64,000 bases of DNA from Pyrrhosoma nymphula (taxonomy: Eukaryota; Arthropoda; Insecta; Odonata; Coenagrionidae), in NCBI GenBank assembly GCA_963573305.1, contig OY754338.1:18784192-18848191 (forward strand), given 5' to 3'. The notes under the pieces were generated by a model. The model worked only from the letters and a program-made list of their open reading frames with translations. It did not search any database and was not told the origin of the DNA. Made by a program: the position numbers and the translations under genes. Each line of letters starts with the position of its first letter. Position 1 is the stretch's first letter. Positions 36,401 through 48,479 of this stretch are shown one piece after another.

Positions 36401-36476
36401 CATAATTAGCAGAACAGGAGCATACAAGTTCTTAGTATACCAAATAAACATCGAGCAACGCTCGGTAACAACGTAG
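33445..36476 (+). mobile_element. Degenerate Helitron with recognisable termini
   Basis: Begins TCCTATACTATTAAACGAGC at 33445, after an A. It ends with the hairpin CGAGC-AAC-GCTCG (36452-36464), then 12 bases to GTAG (36473-36476), followed by T. Helitrons begin TC, end CTRR preceded by a short GC-rich hairpin 10-12 bases inside, and insert between A and T without duplication. All these hold here except that CTRR reads GTAG. The interior carries pieces of the Helitron-encoded protein. At about 3.03 kb it is shorter than autonomous Helitrons, and the helicase part is gone. Confidence 0.8.
34158..36125 (+). pseudogene. Helitron N-terminal (Helitron_like_N) protein relic
   Basis: A possible start at 34158 is followed by basic, Q/R/E-rich repeats (LRLQKIRQRQNDQRTEES). 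A Cys/His-like block follows (VACIHYRALNFPEERVS), then IRNLNLCFSMVSFTI and SGQVYHKGN...YGQIYIW (frame 34833-35192). FNIPLQNEVFAIVTLNAD...GPFTNPLFYPN lies in frame 35327-35563, then FGGQLFQQYLVDSCIKVEQN. Last come IILPSSFPGSTRFYTEHF and LGSSDFFITMTCIPEYAETA. This order matches the Helitron_like_N domain up to the ITFTCNP-like block. At least four frameshifts or stops intervene. The HUH nuclease motifs and helicase downstream are missing, so it cannot transpose by itself. Confidence 0.8.
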
Positions 36477-36650
36477 TTTGTATTTATTTGTTGCAAGTTG
36501 TATGAATGTGTTTTCCTTAAATGTGATTGATTGACAGATTGATTATTTTGAGTGTGATTGTTTTCCTGTTCTGACTAGATCTGTCTGAGTTGTTATTGTA
36601 AAATCATGCTCCAAAATAAATTATTCTAAGAGCAAATAAAGCATTTCCTT

Positions 36651-37465
36651 ATTTCATCTTAAAATGTTACTGCATTACAAAATATATCCCTAAGTAAATG
36701 CGATACAAGATTGATAATGGAAATCACGATGCAACACTAGTAGTAACAGTAAGAAATGATTACTTCAATGATTACCCAGCTTATCCCTACTTAGTGTGGT
36801 GCATACTTACGGTAAGGTATTTATTTAGATTACGAATAATAGAAAATGTTGAAGGTAATTTCTGCTAGCATTTATTGCTGCTAACAACTGGAAGACGCCA
36901 GCTGATTGTCTTTCCATGAGATTGATCCTCTCAATGGATCCATTTACTCTTGCAGCATCTCTGTATAAGGTAATCCAAAGGTTTTCAGAGCGTTCATAAA
37001 AGGAAATACTTTGGAATAAGGCTGGAAATAATGAACATTTCAAATAGTGTTGACCGGCTTCAAGACGAATATCCTGTGATTCGCTAAGTATTTCCTTCTT
37101 TCGCTCTGGGTGATATCGTTAAGATTTAGTTAGCCAGAGGGAGCTGGCTTGTATCCCTTCTCGGGAATGGTGTAGACAAATTCTACAATATGCATGAGTG
37201 TAGGTAATTTGCAAGTCTCAAGACTTAAATCTTAGGGATTTCTTACGCTAAAGAAACAATTTTCACATTTTTACACTTAACTAATGACAAATAACAATTT
37301 ACCGTGTGACTTACGCCATTCATTTTCAATCGATTGTTAAATTAAATAGTAGTGTAAATGTATACGTTCCTTCTAGTACATAATGCTGAATAATATTAAT
37401 TTTCACAAATAAACGTCAAGTTCAACAATTAATCACCTCATTATCAGCAGCTATTAAATCCTAAC
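36651..37465. other. Non-coding, AT-rich
   Basis: No feature recognised. Confidence 0.5.
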
Positions 37466-37775
37466 ATTGGTTGACAGTAATTCTCCCTTCAACCCACTTC
37501 CCTGCCACCCCACTATGTCCTTGGAGCTCTTCTACTTAACCCCAGTTTTAGCTGACCTACGTATTTGTCTTACGGTCGTTCTCGTGGTCTATCCCTTATC
37601 TTTTCAGTTCTAAATTCCTTGCGTCACTAAGTGTGGCATATCATTTTGAATATTTGTCTTCTTGGCAGTGATATGGGTTTTTTTCCGTCTAGTCATCCTT
37701 GCAATTCCTAGATAATAATCTTATCCGTCCACTAGAGTTTCAGCATCCACCTCCAGCACCGATATCATTGAACAC
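37466..37775 (-). pseudogene. RTE LINE 3'-end relic
   Basis: On the minus strand eroded C-terminal blocks can be read in shifting frames: MLKL.WTDKIII, RQIFKMICHT, RTEKIRDRPRERP.DKYVGQLK, and an end reading YCQPMLGF. The same YCQP.(F/L)GF end occurs at 59225-59410, so the two are copies of one family. Confidence 0.6.
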
Positions 37776-37999
37776 CTAACGCTACCAGGGAATTAGGGAC
37801 TCACAACCGAACTTTACCTCAGGAAAAAATATTCCATTCACCCAAGGTTTGTATCTGCTGTGCGATGCAAGACTCCTCTCCGCACATTGAGGTGTCTCTT
37901 TAAGCCAAGGAAGAGACGGTGACGCGATCATTTCGTGTCAGGAAACAAACGCACTCCCTTCTCCATTCCCTTAACCATAAAACGCACAAACCCATCCTA

Positions 38000-38730
38000 G
38001 GGTTTCCCAGCGCGAGCAAAACTCATCCCCTGAAAAAAGAAATTCACCCACTCGCGTCAATCTCCTCCGAAATCTCCCTCTTTCTTCTTCCCCGGCTGTC
38101 GAAATCAACAAAGGAGGGAAATGTTGGGTGAAAAATAAAGGTGGGAAGGGAAATGGAGCGAGGAACCAAAAAAGTTTGAATTGGGATAGTTCGCAGAGAA
38201 TTCTCTTTCTTTCTCCTCCCGCCACCATTCCGGGAAGGCGTATGACTAACGAATATTGATAGGCGGGCCAAGGAATGGGGGAGGGAAAGGGAGATAGGAA
38301 AAGAGACTGCACGGCGGAGAGGAGAGATGGGACGGAGGAGACAGGAGGAGGAACCAAGGAAGAGACAGGGAAGTGAAGAAAGGGAGAGAGAGGGAGAGTG
38401 AGAAAAAAAGGAAGGCAAGTTGTTTCCTTTTCATTTTATGCCTTACTTATTTTTTCCTGCCAACTCTTGAGTGCCGAAGATTGATCGCCATGAATGCGAT
38501 AAAGATTTTTTAAAGGAGGGAAATGGTTTTTGACGATTCCTGCTGCGGAGATACATCTTATGCCGACCCTGGGGAGGAAGGCAGATTTTGCTAAGGGGGG
38601 GGGGAAGAGAGTGGGGGAGGGAAAGGTGAGAAGGGTGGGGGCTAGGTCAGGCGTTCGGGGAACCGTCGGTAGAGGGAGGAGGTGCAAACATAGCAAGGCG
38701 GGGGTGAGGGAAGTGGCAGCTTGGATTTAC
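38000..38730 (+). repeat. Purine-rich / G-rich islands
   Basis: Two adjacent purine-rich blocks on + (about 38090-38415 and 38570-38720), rich in GGGA, GAGGAG and GGGGGGGGG. ORFs on both strands reflect low stop density, and the minus-strand predictions are Ser/Pro/Leu homopolymers. Confidence 0.7.
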
Positions 38731-39744
38731 AGCCAATGAGAACACCTGTCCCAGCTCTTGCATATTCCTTCGATTGAAAGTGCGGGATGCGCACCAGCAA
38801 TGATTTTCTTATGGCTGAAGATGCTGAAACGTAAAGCTCCCTAGTTAATTTATTTCCATATACCTATGCTACGTACTAATATACATGCCATTACACGTTA
38901 GTTCGGAATAATTTGATATCATTGCACTAGTTCTGCCGAAACTCACACTGCGTAAAAATTCATGGACTCGTTGGAAAACAAAATAAAATCGCCGCAACAA
39001 AATTATGTATAGGTAGTAACAATTGTTCTCTATGAAGCAAGTTACGCGTTGCAATTGCTCATATAAAGTATTTCAGCTGACAAACGAAAAAGCAATTAAT
39101 TTAAAGCATTATTCCATCATTGTATCCCAGTTTTTTTGCGATTCCTTTGATTCCCCCAATTGAAATTGGTTATTAGTCATTTATTTTGTCTAAACAATGC
39201 CGTGTCGATTACCGTGCTTCCCAAAAACCATCACTAAAACACGCATAAAACATTTATCTTCAACGTACACCGGCTTTATATTAATAAGAATGAGCAGTCA
39301 GTATAAAAATACCTTTCCCCAAATATCATAAATATAAACGCTTTATTTTTAATTCACTGTACCTTCGAGTCAAGATCTGAAGTTAACTGAAGCTAACGGG
39401 CCTATTTTTCCACACACTATGGCATGCCTCTTGCAATAAGTAAATAGTTTTCATTACTATGGGGTTCCAACCGAGTAACTATAGGTTTGGTGAAGCATGG
39501 TAGGTGGAATTGAAGTTTTCCTTGAATTTTACTTTCCATCAGCTTGCATCTTAGGCTTTTGACACTGAAAACCTGGATAACAATTTAAAAGTAGCTTCCG
39601 GAAATGGTAATTCATGTACCACCCTTTTCACTCATTGACTTTCTTGTAACCCCTGCTTCATACGTACACGTTAAAGATTGCCATTTTGAAAGGTATGACG
39701 ATCTAAATTTAGGTGTTAAAGCCTGAACATCGCGGCAGCTACAG
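38731..39744. other. Non-coding, AT-rich
   Basis: No feature recognised. Confidence 0.5.
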
Positions 39745-39930
39745 ATGGGGTGAGCATTGGGGATTAAGGGGGTAGGGGGAGCTGACCGGGTAGGAGGGGG
39801 AGTAGATGAGAAGACGGAGAGGGGGACGGGTTGGCGATGGGGGTGGCTCGTAATTCGTTTCCGAAGTTTGCACTGGGGCGGGGGGGGGGAGGGGGAAGAG
39901 GGGGCGGGGTTTGGAGACTTATTTATTAAA
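39745..39930 (+). repeat. G-rich island
   Basis: Multiple G runs (including 39880-39889) on the + strand. Overlapping ORFs are compositional. Confidence 0.7.
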
Positions 39931-40202
39931 ACTCCCCGAAATTTGATTTCAATGTTTGCGTTTTCGGGAGAAGTGAAATGCCTCGGACGGGGGAGATGAA
40001 ATATTTGCACACCCTTACCCGACAACGTCAACAATGAAATGCGGAAATATATGGCCCGGGCCGCATTAGTCGAAGTTTCCCAGGAAACGAATAATAATAC
40101 TCCTTTTCTGATCGTGGAAAATCCCTTGATTGGAATCTGCCAAATGTCAGTGCCTGGATTTCTTGATTCTACGGCATCAGTGATATTAATCTCCTTTGAG
40201 GT

Positions 40203-40253
40203 CGAGCGATAGTTTTACGAAAACCAACGAGCGATAGTTTTAACTAAAACCAA
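40203..40253 (+). repeat. Tandem duplication, 25/26 bp x 2
   Basis: Units 40203-40227 and 40228-40253 both begin CGAGCGATAGTTTTA and end AAAACCAA. They differ by a small indel and substitution. Confidence 0.9.
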
Positions 40254-42545
40254 TATATTTAAGGAACGCTGTTCGATCATTTTGATTCACAACCTCCGCT
40301 GAGGTAAAGGCATTGATATTTGCATAGGTAGCTGTCAATGTTTTTGGTAAATGCTCATTGCAATGCTTTCTTCGGGGCCCGTTTGTTGTGCCGTTTCCAG
40401 TTCTTCCTTCCCAAGCTGAGAGTTTGGAACCCGACAGGCAATATTTCGTTGCAATCCGAAATTCAATAGGGTGTAATAAACATAACACTTCAAGTAGAGG
40501 CATGAACACGCATTCAAATATTCCAATTCACACTAACCACGCGAGACGGAGGCACTTCCTACCATACAGTGTACATTCGTCCTTTGCATCTTCTAATTCT
40601 CTTTTCCTTGCTTTTTTCCTTTGGTGTCGTAGCAACCTCTTCCACGCGCATCTGTAGCGGATTGTACGGTGTTAGGAAACTGCTGATTATTACGCCCTTC
40701 GGATGAGGCATTAAGTTATGGTCTCGTTATCTTCTTTCTTGCAACATAGACTAATACCAGCGGCTAGTTTTCAAGTCTCTTCCTAATTACATATCTTTCA
40801 CTTGTACCCTAATACATCTCTTTCGACTTTTAATGCAAAAAGTTGTAACGGAAAAGCTTGAAACGAAAGGTATCTAGTGTTTCAAGATTTGCTGGTGACT
40901 ATCTATACTTCAACGCACAGGAAGATAACGCAGTTAGAGTACTTGAAATACTCTGAATAAGTATTTGTAAACTCCAAGGAAACTCCAAGGAAACACTGGT
41001 ATATACGATTCACCTAACTCTCCTGCCTTTCAATTATTTAACACAACCCTATCCTCCAGTAGATCATAAAGAATGCGGGTTAATGTACTGATGAGGATCT
41101 GCATAAGAGTGTACCATGCCAGCAGCGCTAGCATTTCCGCGGCTAGAATTCAGCGCTAGTGCTCCCAGGGGAATGGACGCCCGCGGAGTTCCTGAAACAG
41201 GAATTTGGGCCTCTTCCATACATCCACTGTGCAACCGGGGAACGTTTCCCAGCTTCCAAGTAATTCCATATCCGAGGCGAGACTATTAAGAGGAGAGCGC
41301 CTCACTAGCTGCTATGTATATCAATTTCTGAGGTATTCCGAGGTGCACCTCGACAATCAAGTTGTCAGAACAAATCCAGAGTTCCTGGACTGAATCAAAG
41401 CATTATCTAAGATAAGACGAAATTTCTGAAAAACTGCGGTGTGGGAAGCGCCCTGTATTTCATAAGGATGCACTGATGTATGGGAAAAGTAACTGAACGA
41501 GACATTCCTACCAAATACTTGATCTGTAAATGGTGCAACTTCAAATAAATACTCTTGAAATATCTACGCAAAACTTACGCACAAGTATGTCTTTCCCAAT
41601 CAAATATACTAGCCGGGATTTGGTGGAAAAGTTGAGAATATTTCGCTGTAAATCTGTTTTTATTTAGCTAAATGCCTTCAAATAAGTCAATTTTTCGAGC
41701 TTATCTAAGCTTTTCCGAGCTTTTCCAAGGAGGAATAAATATTTTTGTAGCAGTTTTAATAATTTGTAGACAATTTCCTACTTTTCTATTTATACAAAAT
41801 AGCTATCACCTCAAGGATCTCAAATTATCATTCAATAAACTACGAAAAATGAATAGTTAATTTCAATGAACTCAAATAAAAAGATTAATTAAAAATAAAA
41901 ATGATATAAAAATTCCAATTCAATCTTGAACAGAGGGAATCGGATACGACAGGTATTTCCCATTCAATTTTAAACTCAATCCACCACAAACATGGGAATA
42001 GCTAAATTATTCAAATTACAACGGAGTTAAGCAATAGACTGAATATGCATGAGAAATTAATGTGCGTGAGGTGCCGTAATCCTTAAAGTCAGGCACCGAA
42101 ATCATCGCCATAACTATTACCACCGTCAAGAATTTCGTAAGAATCAATCATGTGGATGAGTATATCAGAAACTATTTCTTAAGAGGATCAAACTAAAAGC
42201 CAGTGAAAACACATAAGGTATCATAGTAGAATATGTATAGAGTTACCAATTTAGCGTCCTGAGTCAATTAATGTTTGAAGTAACAAAAAAAGAATATCGT
42301 GAAAAAAAGCTTAGAATTTCCCACTCGTATCCTACTGAGCCAACACGGGAAAGAAATATTTCCAGTTTTCGCTTGTGGTGCATTATGTCCAGTGCTTCTT
42401 TTATTTTGTGTGCTCAAGTGACTGCGGCCGGTTTTAATGAATTTATGATTTATACGAATAATATTTCCACAATACGCGATCCTTTAGAACGTATAACTTC
42501 GTGCTCTTGGTGAGGGACAGAAAAAAAATCTAAAACTGCATAGTA
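40254..42545. other. Non-coding
   Basis: Contains an 11-bp tandem duplication AAACTCCAAGG (40969-40979, 40980-40990). No gene recognised. Confidence 0.5.
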
Positions 42546-43080
42546 GCGATTCAAACCAGTCCTCAGTGTTGGGAGGGGAAGGGAAGACATTTGGGGGTGG
42601 AAGGGGAAGGAGGGGGATGGAGGAGGGAAGAGGGAATAGGGGTGGGAGGGTGAGAGAGGAACGGGGAGGGGTGAAGAAGGGTGCGGAGCAGAGAAAAAAA
42701 ATTATATGATAACCCGAATGATATGTAGCCATGGATCCTAAATCCCCGAATCCCCGTATCTCACATGAAAAAACCATGCGGAAATCGTCTGAAATCCACC
42801 GAGAAAGCCTGGAAACGGTTGTACGAGAGGAGGTGTGGGGGAGCGGCAGTAGTGAGGAGTGTAAGGGGAGGGGGGGTGGATGTGGATGTTGCACGAAAGC
42901 GTTTTGAGAATAAAATGTCGGAGAAAAATGCGACGCGGTGGCCGTGCGAGCAGGTACCTACGACGGGGGGGGGCTGAAATTGGGGGAAATATTGGCTGGG
43001 ATGGGGGGACATGGGGTGGAGAGGGGACATGGGCCAGAGATATGGAGACCGAGTGTTTGGTGGGTGGCTGGAAAAGGACA
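42546..43080 (+). repeat. G-rich island
   Basis: G/A-rich on + with many runs of 4-9 G (42600-42690, 42836-42870, 42965-43030). Six or more overlapping ORFs on both strands are composition artefacts; none has a recognisable domain. Confidence 0.7.
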
Positions 43081-44860
43081 AAAACATGAATATACACAGC
43101 ATGAATACTCTCCTGAAAGCCACGGCATGAAAGGTAGCAGTAAACAGAAGATTTCTGGAAGGCGCACTGCAATGGATGAAAAAGACATCGTTTAAGTTCC
43201 TCTAACTTTCTTTATGTAAAAATTTTACTCTTTGGTTCATGGTATCGTTTCATAAATGTATCTGCAATTACATAGAACAAAAGAAACAATGCACGTACGC
43301 GGATGGTATTGATAAAGAATGAAAGGGGAAATATTATACTGACCCAATTCTTAAAAAAACACCAATGGAAAAAAGCAGCATTAATACATATAGGAAAACT
43401 GCGAGCCCGGAATTGTGAGTGAAGGGAATATGAAATGCGGAATTGAAAACAATCAAAGGATTTAAAGAGAACGTTTCAACATGAGACCCTGAGTGTATGA
43501 TACTGGATAAAAACTGCTTTAGCAGAGGAACGAGTAGAGACGAAATAAGGTCTCAAACATCACAAACTGACAGTTTTAAGGTTCCGTTTCCCTTTACACA
43601 CTGCGCAACCATAGAATAATCAAAGCAAAACACAAATTCAGTAAGATCCATTCCATCATCCTCTTTCCCTTATCGAAGATCGATCAATAGCGCTCTCATT
43701 TAACACAGATCAACTCTTTCGAAAGATTTCCGGTTAACAAGGTGATAATACCAGGAGGATAATTATGTAATCAAAAGAAGTAGCTCTTAAAAGGAGACAT
43801 CTGAGGTAAGGTACGTAAAAATCGTGAAGCATGGCACAAAAATTAGACTCCTAAGTTATCAAAACCTTGACATTGTAGATATACGATAATTACACAAAAT
43901 AGTATCGTTAAGTCGTGTATAAAACCAACTGTCATTCAAGTGAAGAAGAAAGAGTTGCATAAATAGGATACCTACGTTTTCTGGTTACTAAGATGTGAAT
44001 GAAAAAGTATGACCAACCGTTGAGCCAAATCGCACTGGAAATGAGGTACTTGGACGGAAGAGCAGCAATAATCAACCACAAGCATGCAAAATAGCAGGCA
44101 CTTGCTTCTGTTACATTGGAAGTTTCGACGGCTGTAAATAAGAAAAATACTGCCATTGCAGTATAAACGATATAAACATCGCCATCAAAAGCAAACTGTT
44201 CAACGGAGCGTTGAGTCTTAAGTCTTCAATATTCAACTATTGTATAGCACCTACTTCACAACAAAACGAACTATAATCGATTTTGTAAACAGCTATTGAA
44301 AACTAAGAGCTTAAAAACAATTCAGATTCTACACCAATGTGGACATGAGCATTTGTTAAAATATATTCATTATTCATTTGTAAAAACAAAAGAAAATGGG
44401 AATGTATTAACTAAATAGAATAATCTTTATTAAAATTTCATTCCCTCCTTTATTTATTCTCCAAAGGATGGTAATTTCCTTTTTCTTCCTTTTCACCATT
44501 CATAATATATATTGCACCTTGTTTTACTTACGAATACACATTATAGTGGTGAAGTGAACACGTCACAGGAAACCATTTTTACCCTTCGCACAAATAGTAT
44601 ATTCAATGCCGTCTGTCTGTCGGAAAACGGAAAATCTTAAACAGGCATTTTTATCCGAATCTTTTTCTCACAAACTTGGCCTATTATGCGCTCATGCCAT
44701 GACATTCTCTCACCGACCTATTCCTCCCATTATCACCCGTCCTAAATAAGGTAACAGCAGGGAATAAACGAAAGCGGAACCTCTAGGGCTCTTCCGATAT
44801 ATAATTCATGCATCCCGAAAAACGAGCCCTTTATTCTGTGCTTACTTCCTCCACTCGGCA
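43081..44860. other. Non-coding, AT-rich
   Basis: No feature recognised. Confidence 0.5.
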
Positions 44861-45175
44861 AACATAGAGAGAGAGACAAGGTGATTTAAAAGGGAAGAGG
44901 AGGAGGCAGCCAGCAGCACCAAGCAGTCGCGACGCGCGCACGTGGAAAGAGCGAAATATATTATTTCCCAGGGCCTCGAGACAAAATAACATACCTCACC
45001 CGCGTTATTTTGGATAAGGAAATAGAAGGTGGACGGATGGATGGATAAGTGGGCGGAATGAGCTTAGAAATGTTTAGACATCCAAAACGCTTCCGGGAAA
45101 GCTCTCCGGACGAGCAGGGAAGGAGAGCGCGGGGCGTGGCATATATTTACCTCGCGCACGTAGATTGAGAAATAT
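44861..45175. other. Mixed, CpG-containing flank
   Basis: A GA-rich stretch and a short CpG cluster (CGCGACGCGCGCACG near 44928-44942). No gene could be assigned. Confidence 0.3.
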
Positions 45176-45545
45176 GGATGGCGGGCGAGAGTAAAGTGTG
45201 AGGGGGGGGTGAGGGAAGTGGGATGGGGGTTTCAAGAGTGGGGTGGGGGACATCAGGGTTCGGGAAGCGCAATGGGGGAAGGGGGAGGGATTGGGGGAGG
45301 GAGGAGAGAGAGGATCGGGGAGGAAGAATGAAGAATGATGAAGATGAAAAGATGCCCCTCGAGAGAATCCAGAGAGTAGTGGAAGAGGGGGTGGCAGGGA
45401 GGGGTGGGTGGGTGGCAGGGGGTGAGTTCTAGGGGGGTGTTTACTCATGGGAGAAGGGCGTGAGCGGGATAAAGTGGAGTGGGGGGCGACGTGAGGAAGA
45501 TGGATCGGTGGGAGGGGAGAAAACTGTTTGGGGTGGCAGGATTTG
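45176..45545 (+). repeat. G-rich island
   Basis: Many GGG to GGGGGGGG runs on +. The minus-strand ORF 45074-45448 is Pro/Ser/Leu low-complexity. Confidence 0.7.
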
Positions 45546-46930
45546 CAGCTTGGATATCACGTTGTATCGACTATAAATCGATATTTTTTCACTCCAACAA
45601 GACCATGAAGAAAATTTGTAGGGAACGTTGATTACATGTATCGGCAAGTATCTTAGACATAACGATATGGTCGACATTGTTGACTTGGGGGATAAAGTAG
45701 GGGTGCTGAGGCCCGACCTACCACTACCTTGTGATGTCCGCCACTTGAAATTTACTAGCGGTATTAAAAAATTCAAAATAAATAAGTTCGTAATTATGAT
45801 AAAATATTAATATCGAGTTGATTGTGAGAAACCATCAGTTTCCTTCTTCATTTTGTCTCATCGATCATGAACACCTCTGAACTGGACACATTTCCTGACC
45901 GAAACAATGCACTAAAGACATTTGGCTGGGCATTCAAATATACATTCTGGTCCGCACAATTTCAGCTTCTAGAATTATAACCTACAGAGATCACCAAGCT
46001 GATTTTTATGGATTTTATGGAATATCACCATTCACTTCTTTTTACCCTTGTCATAGTAGCTTCAAATTACTTTAGAGGTACGGTTGTGGAGAGAAAACTG
46101 GCTAGAGATTTGATTTTATTTTCCGAAAATACGTTTGTTCTTGCCACAAAAGATAAAAATATATTTCGAGGTACAAATACTTTTAAAAAAATAGCCGGAA
46201 AGTAGAAAAACTTTTTCGAAAATATAAGGTACCTATGTTAAGTAATTAAAGTGCATGATGGAAGGAATACAGGGTGATAGGACGATAGGTAGTTATCATT
46301 ACCAAGAATATGGGAAAAATGATAACGCTTTACGGTGAGCACAATGCATTTTGCTATTTTCCATCAAGATATACAAAGAAGAGTTAATTTGTGTAATTAT
46401 ATCAGGTAAACTTGAGCTGAGTAACGCATTTCTTCTTTAACTTCAGTACCCCTAAGTAAACTTAATTACAATTTACGTCAAATCAAGAGCAGTTTTAAAT
46501 CCAGGCTGACTTTTCAGGTCGTATTTCATTGACAGTGGTCAACCAGGTAAATGCTTACTCCTGCTGTCTTTTTCTATCGTTATGCCTAATACCAAGCCAA
46601 ATTTAGTTATTCCCTTCTTCGCTTTGCGCAAATATTAATGCACCAATGATGGTTCACTTCCCTTATGAATGCCGATAGGCAGAGCACCTTGACCGGTTGT
46701 CTATTTCCCTCTTCATATGTTACAACCTTTAAAATAGCCTTTTGAGTTTTAAATAAAGATTTTCTATCCTCTTTGTCTAGGTAAAGCAAATAACTACTTT
46801 TTCCATTTTGATCAATCTCTCATGTCATTTTATTCAGCATAAACTGCTTCTTTGAACCGGGAAAAAAGTGGTACAATTGAAACGAGGGCAGAAAATGGGT
46901 ATACCAGCGGATTCATCCGGAGTTGAACTA
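45546..46930. other. Non-coding
   Basis: No feature recognised. Confidence 0.5.
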
Positions 46931-47185
46931 GGACATTTCTGTTGCTGGCTGACAGAGCTACTTTATTTTCCCGATCACCTTTTCTACCCTTCGCAGAACC
47001 TCCTCATTTGTAATCCTGTCGACCCACGGGGTCTTCCAACATCCGGCGAAAGCTCCACATCTCAAACGCATCGATCATTCTCTTCCGTATGGCGCCTAGG
47101 GTCCATGTTACACTTCCGAGAAGCAAAACACTCCGGAAAGAAGTCTTTGGTACCAGATTCCTCAAGTCCGTTTAACGTACTACAC
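46931..47185 (-). pseudogene. RTE LINE C-terminal relic
   Basis: Minus-strand reading gives GSVTWTLGAIRKRMIDAFEMWSFRRML, then after a shift PWVDRITNEEVLRRVEKVIGKI. These are the ...AFEMWCWRRML / TNEEVLRR blocks also present at 24.1-24.3 kb. Nothing of the RT proper remains. Confidence 0.75.
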
Positions 47186-47894
47186 TAAAATTATCTTCTT
47201 CAAAGCATGAATAAGAATATCACATTCATTCCTAAATATCAAAATGCTAGTGAAGTCTGAGGGAGTCATCACATAAACGATGAAATTTTCTCTAGAATAG
47301 GAAACTTCAAATGGTAAAGTATTGTTTTTTTAAATTTCTTTGAATATATGCAACTTTTCAACCTTTCGCAACTCGTTATACACTGCATCATTCACTGCAT
47401 AGCAATCTCAATTAAAAAATATTTCATAAATCAAAGAGAGGTGATCGAAATATAACAGATGATTAAAGGCGGGAAGGTTAAGAATGTAAACAGATGATAC
47501 GAAGTTTAAATAAAATTCGTAATTTTTTGGTGATAATACGGTAACAAAGCGGATCTATGTTTTATCGTAATGCACTGAAATACGTGAGTAGAATAATGAA
47601 ATTAGCAGAAGTGCAATCGGATCATATGGTTTCCATGTTTTAAAAAACGTTTCCTGTTACAAATGTTTTTAAAAAATATTTAAAACTAATATTAATTCCC
47701 ATTCGTTATTAAAAATTCCATATTATATTGCATGAAAATGATCTAGAAAGAGAAACTTAACATTTGACCATTATATGTATCTAAAAATAAACGCTCAAAC
47801 TTTGCAAATCTGGCCTAACGTGACGTAACCGAATTCTGGTTAGACATGAACTGATGAATTCGTTGTCATGTGGCACAAAAACACTTCTCTTTCT
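47186..47894. other. Non-coding, AT-rich
   Basis: No feature recognised. Confidence 0.5.
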
Positions 47895-48076
47895 GAATTA
47901 ATTAAAGTTAGTACTTAGTATTTTCCAAACTAATTTTATTGCTACCTCAACCGGTTTCGACGGCTTCATGTCGTTTTCAATAGGAAAATTTTGAAAATGA
48001 CGTGAAAACTTCGAAACCGGTTGAGGTAGCAATTTAAGTTGTGTGGATAATACTAAGTGCAAACTTTTATTAATAT
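47895..48076. mobile_element. Fold-back repeat with hammerhead-like motif
   Basis: Two inverted arms of about 70 bases (47901-47975 and 47990-48070). Shared blocks are ACTTAGTATT.TCCA.AC and ATTGCTACCTCAACCGG with TTTCGA. On the + strand the right arm reads TTGAAAA, a short stem, then GAAACCGG (48013-48020), like the stem II - GAAA part of a hammerhead. A Penelope-like terminal repeat is the best guess, but no RT or GIY-YIG sequence is nearby. Confidence 0.55.
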
Positions 48077-48115
48077 ATAGGATCTAAGTACTTCCCGGCG
48101 AATGCTTAGGATGAA

Positions 48116-48287
48116 TAGTTCTCGGGTTTCCAGCCGGGTAATGGTGTTAAACTGCACCGACGCGACGCTTCAATGGCGTAGTCGGCCATCGTCTTTAGGG
48201 CGATTCACCCTAAATACGATGGCAGAGTACGCCATTGAAACGTCGGTGCAGTTAAACACCGTTACCCGGCTGGAAACCCGAGAACTA
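48116..48287. mobile_element. Near-perfect 172-bp fold-back
   Basis: Arms of about 84 bases (48116-48199 and 48204-48287) start TAGTTCTCGGGTTTCCAGCC and share GTTAAACTGCACCGACG, TTCAATGGCGTA and GCCATCGT. The centre is TTTAGGGCGATTCACCCTAAA, itself a hairpin. The right arm reads ACGA, TGGC-loop-GCCA, TGAAACGTC (48215-48243), hammerhead-like. The 65-codon ORF across it only reflects the repeat. Confidence 0.75.
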
Positions 48288-48479
48288 TTAATCCTTTAAT
48301 TAATATAAATTTCCACCACTTAACTCGTCAACGATTGATCAAATTTTCTTTCTTCTTACGTTGAACGTTATGCAAGTTGAGAGCCAATTCCAACTATATA
48401 TTTTGGTGCGGGAGCTGAGTGGGTGGCGCAAATGTTTTTCGGTCATTTTCTATTCATCATTCTCGCCCATCCCGAAGCG

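Larger units (their letters stand above)
32140..36650 (+). mobile_element. Jockey-type LINE, split by a Helitron
   Basis: RT sequence at 32140-33370 and a 3' UTR-like tail at 36477-36650 (ending near AATAAAGCATTTCC) flank the Helitron at 33445-36476. The LINE coding end (KSIKIIERFKKVCFRFIS) stops about 60 bases before the Helitron. No LINE tail is present before the Helitron, so the tail is best placed after it. That join is inference, based on the lack of a 3' end upstream and the A/T-rich UTR-like sequence downstream. Confidence 0.6.

Noticed and set aside
38811..38836. CTGAAGATGCTGAAACG, hammerhead-like boxes
   Set aside because: No stem II between the two boxes and no inverted arms; probably chance.
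48102..48299. 65-codon ORF
   Set aside because: It spans the 48116-48287 fold-back and merely reflects that repeat.
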